37,874 nucleotides of DNA from Hypericibacter sp963696655 (GTDB taxonomy: Bacteria > Pseudomonadota > Alphaproteobacteria > Dongiales > Dongiaceae): contig CAVOLB010000027.1 of the NCBI GenBank assembly GCA_963696655.1, forward strand, positions 1-37,874, given 5' to 3'. How positions within the stretch are numbered: the first letter of the stretch is position 1; each line of letters begins with the position of its first letter. Below are positions 23,400-32,378 of the stretch, piece by piece. The translations under genes were made by a program, and so were the position numbers. The notes beneath the pieces were generated by a model. The model searched no databases, was not told the origin of the DNA, and was given only the letters and a program-made list of their open reading frames with translations.

Positions 23400-24927
23400 G
23401 GCCGCCATCATCCGCCGCCTGTCGGTGGCTTCGCTTCTGTTGCTGTGCATGCTCCTGCTCGGCGCCGGCCCGGTTCACGCCGGCGGCACGCTCAAGATCG
23501 GCCGCGACCAGGACAGCACCACCTTCGATCCGATCCTGATCAGCCAGAACGCCGATCTCTGGGTCATCATCAATGCCAACGAGATGCTGGTCCGGAACAA
23601 TTTCGACGGCACCGCGATCGAGCCGGACCTGGCGGAAAGCTGGACCGTCTCGCCGGATGGCCTCACCTACAGCTTCAAGCTGCGCGATGGCCTCAAATTC
23701 AGCGACGGCAGCCCGCTCAAGGCCTCGGACGTCAAGTTCAGCCTGGAGCGCGTGCGCGACACGAAGGAGTCGGTGTTCGGTGCCATGTATGCGCCGATGA
23801 AATCGATCGACACGCCCGACGACCGCACCGTGATCGTCACGCTGAGCCAGCCGACGGCGCCGTTCCTGACCTTCCTCGCCTTGTTCTCGGCCGCCGTGCT
23901 GCCCGAGGACGCGGTCAAGAATCACTATGACGAGTGGCTGGAGCATCCGATCGGCGCCGGCGCCTTCAAGATCACCGAATGGAAGCGCGGCGAATCCATC
24001 ACGCTCGACAAGAACCCGAACTATTGGGAAGGCCCGGCCAAGCCCAAGCTCGACCAGGTGCAGTGGATCTACATCCCCAACGACAACACCCGGATCCTCA
24101 AGCTGCAGGCGGGCGAGATCGACGCGATGATCTTCGTGCCCTTCAACCGGATCGACGAGCTGAAGCAGGACCCCAAGCTGGTGGTCCATCTCGACAATTC
24201 GAGCCGCGAGGATCACCTGCTGATCAATCACAGCCATCCGCCGCTGGACAAGAAGGAGGTCCGCCAGGCGCTCTGCATGGCGATCGATCTCGACGCGATC
24301 GTCAAGACCGTGACCTTCGGTCACGGCACGCCCGCCAACTCCTATATTCCGCAGGGCGGCATGTTCTATAACCCGGACAATCCGCGCTGCCCCTACGACC
24401 CGGCCAAGGCAAAGGCGATGCTGGAAGCGGCGGGCGTGAAGGATCTTGCCCTCAAGCTGCTGATCTCGTCGGGCGACGTCACCCATGAGCAGCTCGCGGT
24501 CCTGTTGCAGAGTCAATTGGCCCAGGTTGGCGTCACGGCCAACATCGAGAAGCAGGAGGTCGGACAGGCCTGGGAGACGGAGATCTCGGGCGACTACGAT
24601 CTCAGCGTCAATTACTGGACCAATGACATCATCGATCCCGACGAAAAAACCTCTTTCAGCCTCTATGGCGATCCGGACAATCTCTCCTATCACACGCGCT
24701 ACAAAAACCCGGAAGTGACCAAGCTGATCGACGAGGGTCGCGCCGAGCTCGATCCCGAGAAGCGCAAGGCGATCTACTACAAGATCCAGGCCATCGTGAA
24801 GGACGACGTCCATTGGATCGATCTCTATTACTCGCCCTATCGCAACGCGTCCCAGATCTATGTGAAGAACTTCACCCAGAACCCGCTGGGCCGCTTCACG
24901 CTGGAGGATACGGAGATCGTGAAGTAG
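23398..24927 (+). CDS. Peptide-type ABC transporter substrate-binding protein (family 5), copy 2
   Basis: This is a 509-residue periplasmic binding protein and a paralogue of the product at 17825. They share QDSTTFDPI, WIYIPNDNTR, EDVHWIDLYYSP-like and NPLGRF motifs across their whole length. A Sec signal spans residues 1-28 (PVHA/GG). It closes the operon, 78 bases after the DppF-type gene, so the transporter has two binding proteins that may widen or separate its ligand range. It is convergent with the glycosyltransferase gene 22 bases away. Confidence 0.93.
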   Translation: MAAIIRRLSVASLLLLCMLLLGAGPVHAGGTLKIGRDQDSTTFDPILISQNADLWVIINANEMLVRNNFDGTAIEPDLAESWTVSPDGLTYSFKLRDGLKFSDGSPLKASDVKFSLERVRDTKESVFGAMYAPMKSIDTPDDRTVIVTLSQPTAPFLTFLALFSAAVLPEDAVKNHYDEWLEHPIGAGAFKITEWKRGESITLDKNPNYWEGPAKPKLDQVQWIYIPNDNTRILKLQAGEIDAMIFVPFNRIDELKQDPKLVVHLDNSSREDHLLINHSHPPLDKKEVRQALCMAIDLDAIVKTVTFGHGTPANSYIPQGGMFYNPDNPRCPYDPAKAKAMLEAAGVKDLALKLLISSGDVTHEQLAVLLQSQLAQVGVTANIEKQEVGQAWETEISGDYDLSVNYWTNDIIDPDEKTSFSLYGDPDNLSYHTRYKNPEVTKLIDEGRAELDPEKRKAIYYKIQAIVKDDVHWIDLYYSPYRNASQIYVKNFTQNPLGRFTLEDTEIVK

Positions 24928-24949
24928 GGCGCGACAGGAACGCGAACCC

Positions 24950-25678
24950 TCAGAAAGGCCCACGATCCTTCAGCGCCGCCACGAGATTTCGATAGGTCGG
25001 CTCCATCATGGTTTTGTGATCCCGACCCTTGAAGTGCAGGATCTGGATGCCCGAGCGCCGCAGGTGAAGGAGCTCTTCCCTGGTCCCGACATGGTTCATG
25101 GGGAGCTGATAGACGCTGGGATCGAGCATGCCGAACGCCGTCGGGTTGAGCTTATAGGCCTCGAACAGGGCAACCTGGTCTCCATACCAGCGATGGAATC
25201 GCGCCGGCAGACGCAAGCAGATTTTCAACAGGTCCGGGAAGAACTGCCGCGCGTTTCTGACGGCGAGGGCACCGAACAGGAGGGGCATCACCTCGAGAAA
25301 AGTCTTGCCCTCGAATTCCGGGTAGCGTTCGGGAAAGCTGGCGTTGACGAAAATATTGTTGACCCGCCTGATGGCCAGGACATCCCGTCCGGAGCTTTCA
25401 TCGAGTTCGAACTTTCCGATGAAGAGAAGATCGGCATCGCAGAAGAAAGTATAATCCTTGCCGATGTCGACGCCGGCATAGGCCTCGAGCCTGGCGACCA
25501 TCAGATCCTTGGACAGCCGATTGCGAACGACGCGGGTGACGCCGGGTACTTCCGGTGTCGCGTAATCGGTCAGCTGGATGACTTCCCGATCGTCCCCGTG
25601 AAGCAGCTCGATGGACTTCGCCAGATATGAGGGGACCGTGACGTCCGGGCCGACCCAGAAAAAGACGATTGGAGTCAT
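24950..25678 (-). CDS. Putative glycosyltransferase (GT-A/GT8-like)
   Basis: This 242-residue soluble protein has the GT-A look: the N-terminal strand MTPIVFFWVG, an alternating region, and KDYTFFCDADLLFIGKF with a DxD metal motif at D81 and D83. Later segments (VMPLLFGALAVRNARQFF, HRWYGDQVALFEAY, ILHFKGRDHKTMM) are similar to family-8-like transferases, where the final H-x-K-G binds the donor phosphate. Donor and acceptor are unknown. ATG 25678 has AGAG upstream and starts the conserved fold. It has no polysaccharide genes around it. Confidence 0.68.
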   Translation of the reverse strand: MTPIVFFWVGPDVTVPSYLAKSIELLHGDDREVIQLTDYATPEVPGVTRVVRNRLSKDLMVARLEAYAGVDIGKDYTFFCDADLLFIGKFELDESSGRDVLAIRRVNNIFVNASFPERYPEFEGKTFLEVMPLLFGALAVRNARQFFPDLLKICLRLPARFHRWYGDQVALFEAYKLNPTAFGMLDPSVYQLPMNHVGTREELLHLRRSGIQILHFKGRDHKTMMEPTYRNLVAALKDRGPF

Positions 25679-25782
25679 GCTCTCTTCATCGCGCGCCAAG
25701 TTGCCGGCCGATCCGGGACGAAGTGTCGTCCAAATCGATCGGCAATGCCAGACGAGGCTGGCCGGCGGATCGACCCTGAACC

Positions 25783-26820
25783 CTACGCCGACCCCGCCCG
25801 CCCCTCCTCGAACCCCCTCAAGCTCGCCACCAGATTCCGCCCCAGCTCGGGCGAGGGATAGCCGCCCTCCTGCACCAGGACCGTGGGCAGCTTGAGACCG
25901 CCGATCCGCCGGCAGATCGCTTCGAAGCCCGGCGTCGTCACCTTGAGGCCCGCGAGAGGGTCGCCTTTGAAGGCGTCCAGGCCCAGCGCCACCACCAGCG
26001 CGTCGGGCGCGTAGGCCCGGATCTCGGCGAGGCCCCGCTCCAGCGCCGCCAGGAACGGCGCGTCGCCGCTGCCCAGCGGCAGAGGCAGATTGAGATTGTA
26101 GCCCTCGCCCGCCCCTTCGCCCCGCTCCGCCGCGTGGCCCCAGAAGAAAGGATAGAAGTTCGCCGGATCGGCATGGACCGAGATCGTCAGCACATCGGCG
26201 CGGCCATAGAAGATCCCCTGCGTGCCGTTGCCATGATGGAGATCGACATCGAGGATCGCCACGCGCGAGGCCTGCCGCCGCAGCTCGGCCGCGACGATCG
26301 CGCAGTTGTTCAGGTAGCAGAAGCCGCCGGCCATGTCGGCGAAGGCATGATGCCCCGGTGGGCGGCAGAGCGCGTAGGCGGCTTGCGCCCCGCCCTGCAA
26401 CAGCCGCGCCGCATGCACGGCCGTGTCGGCGCTGGCGACGATCGCGGGCCAGCTCCCGGCCGCGATCGGGCAGGCGGTATCGGCCATGTGATGCCCCGCC
26501 TGGCCGACGATGCTCTCGGGATAACCGCCCTTCAGCCCGTTGGGATGGACGTTGGGAATGACCTCGGGCGACGCGCCGGGCAAGGCCTGCCAGCGTTCAT
26601 GCGCCGTCTCGAGGAAACGCAGATAGCGGGGCGTATGAACGGCGGCGCGCGGGCCCGCGCCATAACTCTCCGGCCGCACCAGCCGATGGCCATGGCCCTC
26701 GGCCGCCTCCTTCAGCACCGTGGCCCGGGCGGGAACCTCGGGGCAGGGTTGGCGCTGGCCGCGGACCAGGAATCCCGATGGGTGATGGCCCAGCTGCGCC
26801 TCGGCGAAAACGATCTGCAT
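25783..26820 (-). CDS. Histone-deacetylase superfamily protein, probable acetylpolyamine amidohydrolase
   Basis: This is a 345-residue Zn-dependent deacetylase. The active-site set is complete: tandem H157 and H158 (PPGHHA), D191, D193 and H195 (DVDLHHGNGTQGIFY), D282 (LGLDAFKGDP) and the transition-state tyrosine in EGGYPS. Bacterial members mostly deacetylate acetylated polyamines or small amides. Together with the PotD-like and arginine genes this fits a polyamine theme, though these are far apart. Two starts are possible: GTG 26835, which overlaps the stop of the SDR gene, or ATG 26820, which matches the usual MQIVFAE start. Either way it is coupled to the SDR gene. Confidence 0.86.
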   Translation of the reverse strand: MQIVFAEAQLGHHPSGFLVRGQRQPCPEVPARATVLKEAAEGHGHRLVRPESYGAGPRAAVHTPRYLRFLETAHERWQALPGASPEVIPNVHPNGLKGGYPESIVGQAGHHMADTACPIAAGSWPAIVASADTAVHAARLLQGGAQAAYALCRPPGHHAFADMAGGFCYLNNCAIVAAELRRQASRVAILDVDLHHGNGTQGIFYGRADVLTISVHADPANFYPFFWGHAAERGEGAGEGYNLNLPLPLGSGDAPFLAALERGLAEIRAYAPDALVVALGLDAFKGDPLAGLKVTTPGFEAICRRIGGLKLPTVLVQEGGYPSPELGRNLVASLRGFEEGRAGSA

Positions 26821-26831
26821 GGCGTGGATGC

Positions 26832-27587
26832 TCACCAGACCAGAATCTTGCGGTCGCGATAGAAGCCACCCGTGGGACCGCCCTTCGGCAGCGTGGCGAG
26901 CCAGACGGCCGTATCGGCGCCTTGCGCCAGGCTGCGGGTGGCATGGGGTCCGCCCATGTCCGATTTAACCCAGCCGGGGCACATGCAATTCACCAGGATA
27001 TCCTTGGCCTTGGAATCCTTCGTCAGCTCGGCGGCGAAGATCGCCGTCACCGCATTCAGGCCCGTCTTGGCGATACGATAACCCGCTTCGCCCACGCCCA
27101 TACCGGTCAACTGCCCCGAGCCGCTCGACACATTAACGATGCGCCCGCGCTTGCGCTTCTTCATCATCGGCAGGATCGCCTGGATCAATTGCAGCGGACC
27201 ATAGAGGTTGGTCTCCATGGTCTGGCGCACCTTCGACATCGGTTCGGTCTGGATGCTGTCGATCGGCGAGCCGGCGGCGTCATAGCCGCCCTCGAGATAG
27301 ATGCCGGCGTTGTTCACCAGCACATCGCAGCCGCCGAATCTGCTTTCCAGATGGCGCGTCAGCGCGCGGATCCGCTTGGGATCCGTGACATCGAGCTTGA
27401 AGAACGCGATGTTTCCCGCCTTCGGTCCCAGCTCCTGCTTCAGCGCCTTGACGGCCGCCTTGCCCTTGGCGGCGTCGCGTGCCGTCAGCACCACATGGAA
27501 GCCCTGCTCCGCCAACTGGCGACAGATCTCGCGACCGATCCCGCGATTTCCGCCCGTCACGACGGCGACGCCTTTGGCGCTGGCCAT
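26832..27587 (-). CDS. Short-chain dehydrogenase/reductase, carbonyl reductase-like
   Basis: This is a 251-residue classical SDR. It has the cofactor motif TGGNRGIG (11-18), R37 after strand 2 (favouring NADPH), DVTD (66-69), NNAG (92-95), S154/S155, and the catalytic Y170-R-I-A-K174. A long insertion around residues 97-118 resembles the carbonyl reductase (CBR1-like) branch. The substrate is unknown. Its stop overlaps the possible GTG start of the deacetylase, so the two form a coupled pair. Confidence 0.88.
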   Translation of the reverse strand: MASAKGVAVVTGGNRGIGREICRQLAEQGFHVVLTARDAAKGKAAVKALKQELGPKAGNIAFFKLDVTDPKRIRALTRHLESRFGGCDVLVNNAGIYLEGGYDAAGSPIDSIQTEPMSKVRQTMETNLYGPLQLIQAILPMMKKRKRGRIVNVSSGSGQLTGMGVGEAGYRIAKTGLNAVTAIFAAELTKDSKAKDILVNCMCPGWVKSDMGGPHATRSLAQGADTAVWLATLPKGGPTGGFYRDRKILVW

Positions 27588-27710
27588 TCCCCAGTCTCCG
27601 CAATTGCCCGACCTCTCAGGCTGCGGAGTTTGACGAGAAGAGAGAGAGGCGTCCAGTACGGACGGACGCGGGCCGGCCCATCGAGAATGAGCGCGTGACG
27701 GGCGACTCGT

Positions 27711-29315
27711 TCAAGTCGTGCCCGGACCCGCCGGCTTCGGATTCAGCCCGGCCGGGGCTTCCCTCGTCGCCGTCGCGGTCGCCGGCCGCATCATGCGGTT
27801 GCGATACCAGTGCGGAACCGTGGCGCCGAGGAAGGCGCCGATGAGGAACGATACGCTGCAGGGAAATTGCCAGGGCGGCGGAGCCGGCAGGGGGCAACCG
27901 GGGACCGGCGGGATTGCGCCTCCGATATCGCCCAGAACCTGCACGATGTAATAGGCGATGCCCGCCTGGGCGACGCCCTGGGCCAGCCCCTCGGCATAGC
28001 GCATCCATTTCGGCGCGCGCTGCGGGTCGGCCGCATAGTTGTCGGCCAGCAGCGCCAGCAAGACCGTCTCGATGAAGGACATCGCGAGCCAAGGCGACGA
28101 TGCGAGCGACAGCGAAATGGAACAGTCGAAGTTCATGTAGAGCAGCGAACGGAAGACGAAGCCGATGGCGGCGGCGGCGATGATCGCCAGGACACCGGAT
28201 ACGAAATAGCCGATCACCGGGCGCATTCCGACCTTCTGGATGTTAGCGAAGCCCCAGAACTGCTTCGGCATGATGGCGCAGTAGATCGCGACGCCATTGA
28301 TGATCGCGACCAGAAGCGCGATGCCGAACAGCCGATGCACTTTGACCTCATAGCCATTGAGCACGAACCCGAGCAGCGACAGGCCCGTGAAGAAGATCAG
28401 GAAGACCGAGGTGGCGAAGGTCACGATCTTGGTGGCGCTGAGCCCGGCCTCGGCCCCCTCGGGGACAACGAACCCCAGATCGCGTATCACGGCCTCGCGC
28501 TCACGACGGGTCCGGATGTTGTGCAGCAGGGCCCGGGCCAGAAAATCGCAGATCTCCCGGTTGAGCGCCTGGCAATCCGCGAGAATACGCTTACGCAACT
28601 CGCCATGGGCGCGCGCCATCGCATCCGTGCCGCCCTTTTCCGACAGCGTGAAGATCGCGGCGAAACGGCTCGTGAGTTTGACGAGGTCGTCGAGTTTCTT
28701 GAAGATTCCATCGAAATCGTCGCGAAACTGCACGCAATCCCCGGAAAATCTCTCATGGCTCTCCCACTGTTTGAGGCGTGTTCCGAGATACAGCACGCGA
28801 TTGAAGATATATTCCGGCTGGTCCGGCGCGTTGGCCTTCAGGAAGGCCAGAAGCGCTTCCGGCGATTGGAGCTGGGCATCGACGTAGCGCGCGGCGGCGG
28901 CCGGCTCGATCTGCAATTGGGCATCGCGCAGAAGCGCGGCAAGCCGGCGGACCTCGACGGGAATATTGCCGAGCGCGCGGAAGCGATCGAGGAGAAATTT
29001 GTCGATCTGGGAGATGACCGGAGAGTGCGGCAGCAGGGTCGTCATGACCAGGGCCGCGACCAAGGGCGCCGATATGCCTTCGATCCCCTCGGGAATCTGG
29101 GTCGGGTCGCCGCCGGCAAGAAGCTTCAACACCTCGGGCGACGCGTGGACCAGCCCCGACATCAGCACGAGGAGCAGGAGATTGCAGGTGACGTAGGCAA
29201 TTTCCGCGAAATAGAACTGCCCGATGGTGGTCGAATAGCGGCTGTTCGACGGCGTGTTGAAGCGACTATGCGCGAACACGATCACCAGCAGAACGGCGAA
29301 GGCCCAATTATACAT
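27711..29315 (-). CDS. Large multi-pass membrane protein of unknown function
   Basis: This 534-residue protein is not recognised as any family. Hydrophobic segments fall at about 3-17, 33-56, 82-96, 297-320, 329-348, 367-389, 405-424, 443-461 and 486-500. Between the third and fourth lies a soluble domain of about 200 residues (97-296) rich in Leu, Arg and Asp and probably helical. The C-terminal tail is Pro/Ala-rich. The long frame, regular alternation of hydrophobic and charged blocks and ATG start support a real gene. It stands between convergent and divergent neighbours without an operon partner, so its role cannot be inferred. Confidence 0.75.
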   Translation of the reverse strand: MYNWAFAVLLVIVFAHSRFNTPSNSRYSTTIGQFYFAEIAYVTCNLLLLVLMSGLVHASPEVLKLLAGGDPTQIPEGIEGISAPLVAALVMTTLLPHSPVISQIDKFLLDRFRALGNIPVEVRRLAALLRDAQLQIEPAAAARYVDAQLQSPEALLAFLKANAPDQPEYIFNRVLYLGTRLKQWESHERFSGDCVQFRDDFDGIFKKLDDLVKLTSRFAAIFTLSEKGGTDAMARAHGELRKRILADCQALNREICDFLARALLHNIRTRREREAVIRDLGFVVPEGAEAGLSATKIVTFATSVFLIFFTGLSLLGFVLNGYEVKVHRLFGIALLVAIINGVAIYCAIMPKQFWGFANIQKVGMRPVIGYFVSGVLAIIAAAAIGFVFRSLLYMNFDCSISLSLASSPWLAMSFIETVLLALLADNYAADPQRAPKWMRYAEGLAQGVAQAGIAYYIVQVLGDIGGAIPPVPGCPLPAPPPWQFPCSVSFLIGAFLGATVPHWYRNRMMRPATATATREAPAGLNPKPAGPGTT

Positions 29316-29793
29316 GGATCATGCCCTTTGCTCGAATTCGGGCGCCTCGAGCACCGCATGATGGAATTCGCGCTTCTCGGCGCGATCTTCCTGCGGTCTC
29401 GACCGGCAGTCGGCGGTCGGCTTGGCCAGACCGTCGAACGAATTTCGACACGGGCTCCATGTCGCGAGGCGGAAGTCTAACAGACCGCTTGCCCATGCAG
29501 AACCAGGCATCGAGCCGAGCCGGGCGGGCTGTTGCCCATCGATCTCGTCGCGGCGCCCCGCTCGTTAACAAACATCAACGGAATCCTACCGGCGAACGGC
29601 CAGGACCCTTGTCCCAACGGATTTTCGCAGGGCCGTTCCTTGGGCGGCCGACCAAGCAACCGGATGCCGGGCCGGACGAACGGGCGCGTCCCACGCTTGG
29701 GAACACGGTAACCGAATGCTTACCCTTACGGGCCTAGCATCGGCCATGAGCGGCCCCGACCCATCGAGGCCTGGCAAGGAAGGACCCTGTCCC
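29316..29793. other. Gene-free stretch (478 bases)
   Basis: Frames on both strands are Arg/Pro-rich shadows without ribosome sites. A possible upstream ATG at 29746 for the following gene lacks a ribosome site. I see no repeat or clear promoter. Confidence 0.55.
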
Positions 29794-30063
29794 GTGACCC
29801 GCTTTCTCGTCACGTCCGAAAACCCGACTGGCTGGCGCCTCGAGGATATCCTCAGCGAGATCCAGAAGGACATCATCCGGCGTTGCAGCAAGATCCTCGA
29901 GGATCCGAGCCCCGTTGCAGCGCCGGTGCGATACAACAATGTCCGCATCATGGGCATGCTGACCGAGTGCATCAAACTGGCGGAGGATTCCTCGCGCCTG
30001 TTGAACACGCTCGGTCCGAGCCAGGCCGCCACTGGCGGACCACCGCGTATCGGTGTGCCCTGA
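29794..30063 (+). CDS. Small conserved alphaproteobacterial protein of unknown function
   Basis: This 89-residue soluble, helical protein starts VTRFLVTSENPTGWRLEDIL with a GTG codon. The AAGGAAGGA at about 29774-29782 fits GTG 29794 better than the ATG at 29746. The layout RLEDILSEIQKDIIRRC...NNVRIMGMLTECIKLAEDS...LGPS resembles a short family I recall across alphaproteobacteria; its function is not known to me. It is monocistronic, convergent with the acyl-CoA synthetase gene. Confidence 0.7.
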   Translation: MTRFLVTSENPTGWRLEDILSEIQKDIIRRCSKILEDPSPVAAPVRYNNVRIMGMLTECIKLAEDSSRLLNTLGPSQAATGGPPRIGVP

Positions 30064-30144
30064 CGCCTCTGGGCGTTCCGGTTTTGCGATCCGATTGGAA
30101 TTGGCTGAGCCAGCGGCTTCCCCGACGGCTGGGGACGGCCGCGA

Positions 30145-32301
30145 TCAAACGCCCATCACCACCAGCGCATCGACCGCCACAACGCCCTTCCCCTGCGGCA
30201 GCACCATCAGCGGATTGACGTCGAGCTCGACCAGCTTGTCGCGATGCGCATAGGCGTAAGCCGCGATCGCCATCACCGCGTCGACGGCCGCATCGATATC
30301 GCCGGCGGGCTTGCCCCGGTAGCCCTTCAGCAGCCTGGCGATCTTCAACCCCGCGACCGCCTTGGCGACATCCTCCCGCACGGTCGGTAGCAACAGGGTC
30401 GCCGCGTCCTCGACCATCTCGACCAGAATGCCACCGGCGCCGACGACGAGGATCAGTCCGAACTGCGGATCGCGCTTCACGCCGACGATCAGCTCCGCGA
30501 CCACGTCCGAAACCATGCGTTCGATCAGGAAGCGCTCGGGCCGGGCGCCCGGTTTGTAGCGCGCCAGGTTCTCGCCGATCGAGGCCACCGCCGCCGTCAC
30601 CTCGGCGGCGCTCTTGAGGTTGAGCTTGACCGCGCCGGCCTCGGTCTTGTGCGCCAGCACCGGCTCGGCGAGCTTGGCCACCACCGGAAAGCCCAGGGCC
30701 GCGGCCGCCTGGCCCGCTTCGGCGGCGCCGACCAGGCGATTCTCGGGCACGGTCAGTCCTTGCGCCTTCAGCGCGGCCTTGCCTTCGGCCTCGCCCAAGA
30801 GACGGGTAGCGGTCGGTACCGGCGGCAGGTTCGGCAGCAACGCCGCGTCGATCGCGCCCGGCTTCATCAGGGCGCGGCGCCGCCGCCCGAAGCGGGCGGC
30901 CCCGGCGAAGGCGTCGATCGCGCTCTGCAGCCCCTGCAGCGGCGTGCCGCCCGACTTGATCACATGATCGCGGGCCTCGATCGGCATCAGCTCCGACAGC
31001 GAGCTCGTCACGAAGGCCGGCTTGGCGTGGATCCTGCCGGCCCGGATGACCGCATCGGTCGCGATGAAGCAGGCGTCATAGCCGCTCTTGTCGTCGACCG
31101 GGAAATCGATCACCAGCATCGCCGCGTCATAGTCGCCATGCAGCGCCGTCTCGAAGCATTTTTCGAGCTGCTCCTTGTGGCCCCAGAGCGAGGTGTTGTA
31201 GTCGAGGGGATTGGAGACCGAGGCGAAATGCGGCAACTGCTCGCGCAAGGAAGCCGCGGTCTTCGCCGGAAACTGCGGGAGCTCGACACCGACCTCGGCG
31301 GACCGGTCGGCGGTCATCAGGCTGTCGCCGCCCGAGCAGGTGAAGACGACCATGCGGTTATCCTCGGGCGCGCCGGAGATCGCCAGCAGCTTCGCCGTCT
31401 CCAGCAGCTCCGAAAGCTCGCGAACGCGCACGACGCCCAGGCGGTCGAAGAGCGTGCTGTAAAGCTTGTCGTTGCCGGCGAGCGAGCTCGTGTGGCTCAT
31501 CGCCAGCTTGCTGCCCAGCTCCGAATTGCCGGCCTTGAGCGCGACCACCGGCTTGCCCGCCTTGAGCGCCTTGAGGGCCGCCCGCGCGAACCTTGCGGCG
31601 TCCGGCATGCCCTCCATATAGAGGCCGATCACCGAGACCAACGGGTCGTCCGCCAGGCACTCGATATAATCGGCGATGTCGAGGACCGCCTGATTGCCGC
31701 AGGTGATGACATAGGACAGCGGCACCGACCGCTGATGGTTGGTCAGGTTGAGCGCGATGTTTCCGCTCTGCATCACCAGCGCGACACCGCCCTTGGACCG
31801 CGCCCAGCCGGGGCCCGAGGCGAACATGGCGACGCCATCGACATAGTTGAGCAGGCCGTAGCAATTGGGACCGACCACCGCGAGATCGCCGGCAGCCGCC
31901 ACCAGCGCCTTCTGCAGCTGCTTGCCCTCCTCGCCCACCTCGGCGAAGCCGGCGGCATAGCAGACCGCCCCGCCCGCTCCCATGCGCGCGAGCTCGCCCA
32001 CCATCTCCACCGTCATCTCGCGCGGCACCGCCAGGAACACGGCATCGGGCGGCTCCGGCAGATCGGCCAAGGTCTTCACGCAAGGCAGGCCGGCGATCTC
32101 CGGATATTTCGGATTGACCGGCCAGATCTTGCCGGAGAAGCCGGCCTTCTGGCAGAGCTCGATCGGAACGGCGACCCCCTGGCCGCCGACGAAGGCGACA
32201 TGGCGGGGCGAAAGCAGGCGGCGAAGATTGGCCAGGCGGCGTTTTTGCCGGTCGTCGGTCGCGGAAGCGGACATGGGCGTCGGATCGATCGCGATGTTCA
32301 T
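30145..32301 (-). CDS. Acetate/acyl-CoA ligase, ADP-forming type (single-chain)
   Basis: This 718-residue protein fuses the alpha and beta parts of NDP-forming acyl-CoA synthetases. Residues about 25-150 form the CoA-binding domain (RHVAFVGG, KIWPVNPKYPEIAG, VVGPNCYGLLN), 165-460 the succinyl-CoA-ligase-like domains with the phosphorylated histidine H270 (SHTSSLAGND), and about 500-718 an ATP-grasp domain (GFPVVAKLAEPVLAHKTEAGAV, VELDVNPLMV). It links a carboxylic acid to CoA with ATP turnover to ADP, or runs in reverse. The acid is not evident. The ribosome site at ATG 32301 is poor; ATG 32274 is an alternative. The PECR-like SDR lies just upstream on the same strand. Confidence 0.9.
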   Translation of the reverse strand: MNIAIDPTPMSASATDDRQKRRLANLRRLLSPRHVAFVGGQGVAVPIELCQKAGFSGKIWPVNPKYPEIAGLPCVKTLADLPEPPDAVFLAVPREMTVEMVGELARMGAGGAVCYAAGFAEVGEEGKQLQKALVAAAGDLAVVGPNCYGLLNYVDGVAMFASGPGWARSKGGVALVMQSGNIALNLTNHQRSVPLSYVITCGNQAVLDIADYIECLADDPLVSVIGLYMEGMPDAARFARAALKALKAGKPVVALKAGNSELGSKLAMSHTSSLAGNDKLYSTLFDRLGVVRVRELSELLETAKLLAISGAPEDNRMVVFTCSGGDSLMTADRSAEVGVELPQFPAKTAASLREQLPHFASVSNPLDYNTSLWGHKEQLEKCFETALHGDYDAAMLVIDFPVDDKSGYDACFIATDAVIRAGRIHAKPAFVTSSLSELMPIEARDHVIKSGGTPLQGLQSAIDAFAGAARFGRRRRALMKPGAIDAALLPNLPPVPTATRLLGEAEGKAALKAQGLTVPENRLVGAAEAGQAAAALGFPVVAKLAEPVLAHKTEAGAVKLNLKSAAEVTAAVASIGENLARYKPGARPERFLIERMVSDVVAELIVGVKRDPQFGLILVVGAGGILVEMVEDAATLLLPTVREDVAKAVAGLKIARLLKGYRGKPAGDIDAAVDAVMAIAAYAYAHRDKLVELDVNPLMVLPQGKGVVAVDALVVMGV

Positions 32302-32378
32302 GGGAAGGGTTCGAAAGCCTTATCGAGAGTCCAGTCTGGCCGAGACGGGCCGGGCTGGCTAGACCGGGTCCACAGGGC

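Noticed and set aside
22273..24963. An 896-residue minus-strand frame
   Set aside because: It is the shadow of the DppF-type and second binding-protein genes, which have full catalytic motifs, signal peptide and operon spacing.
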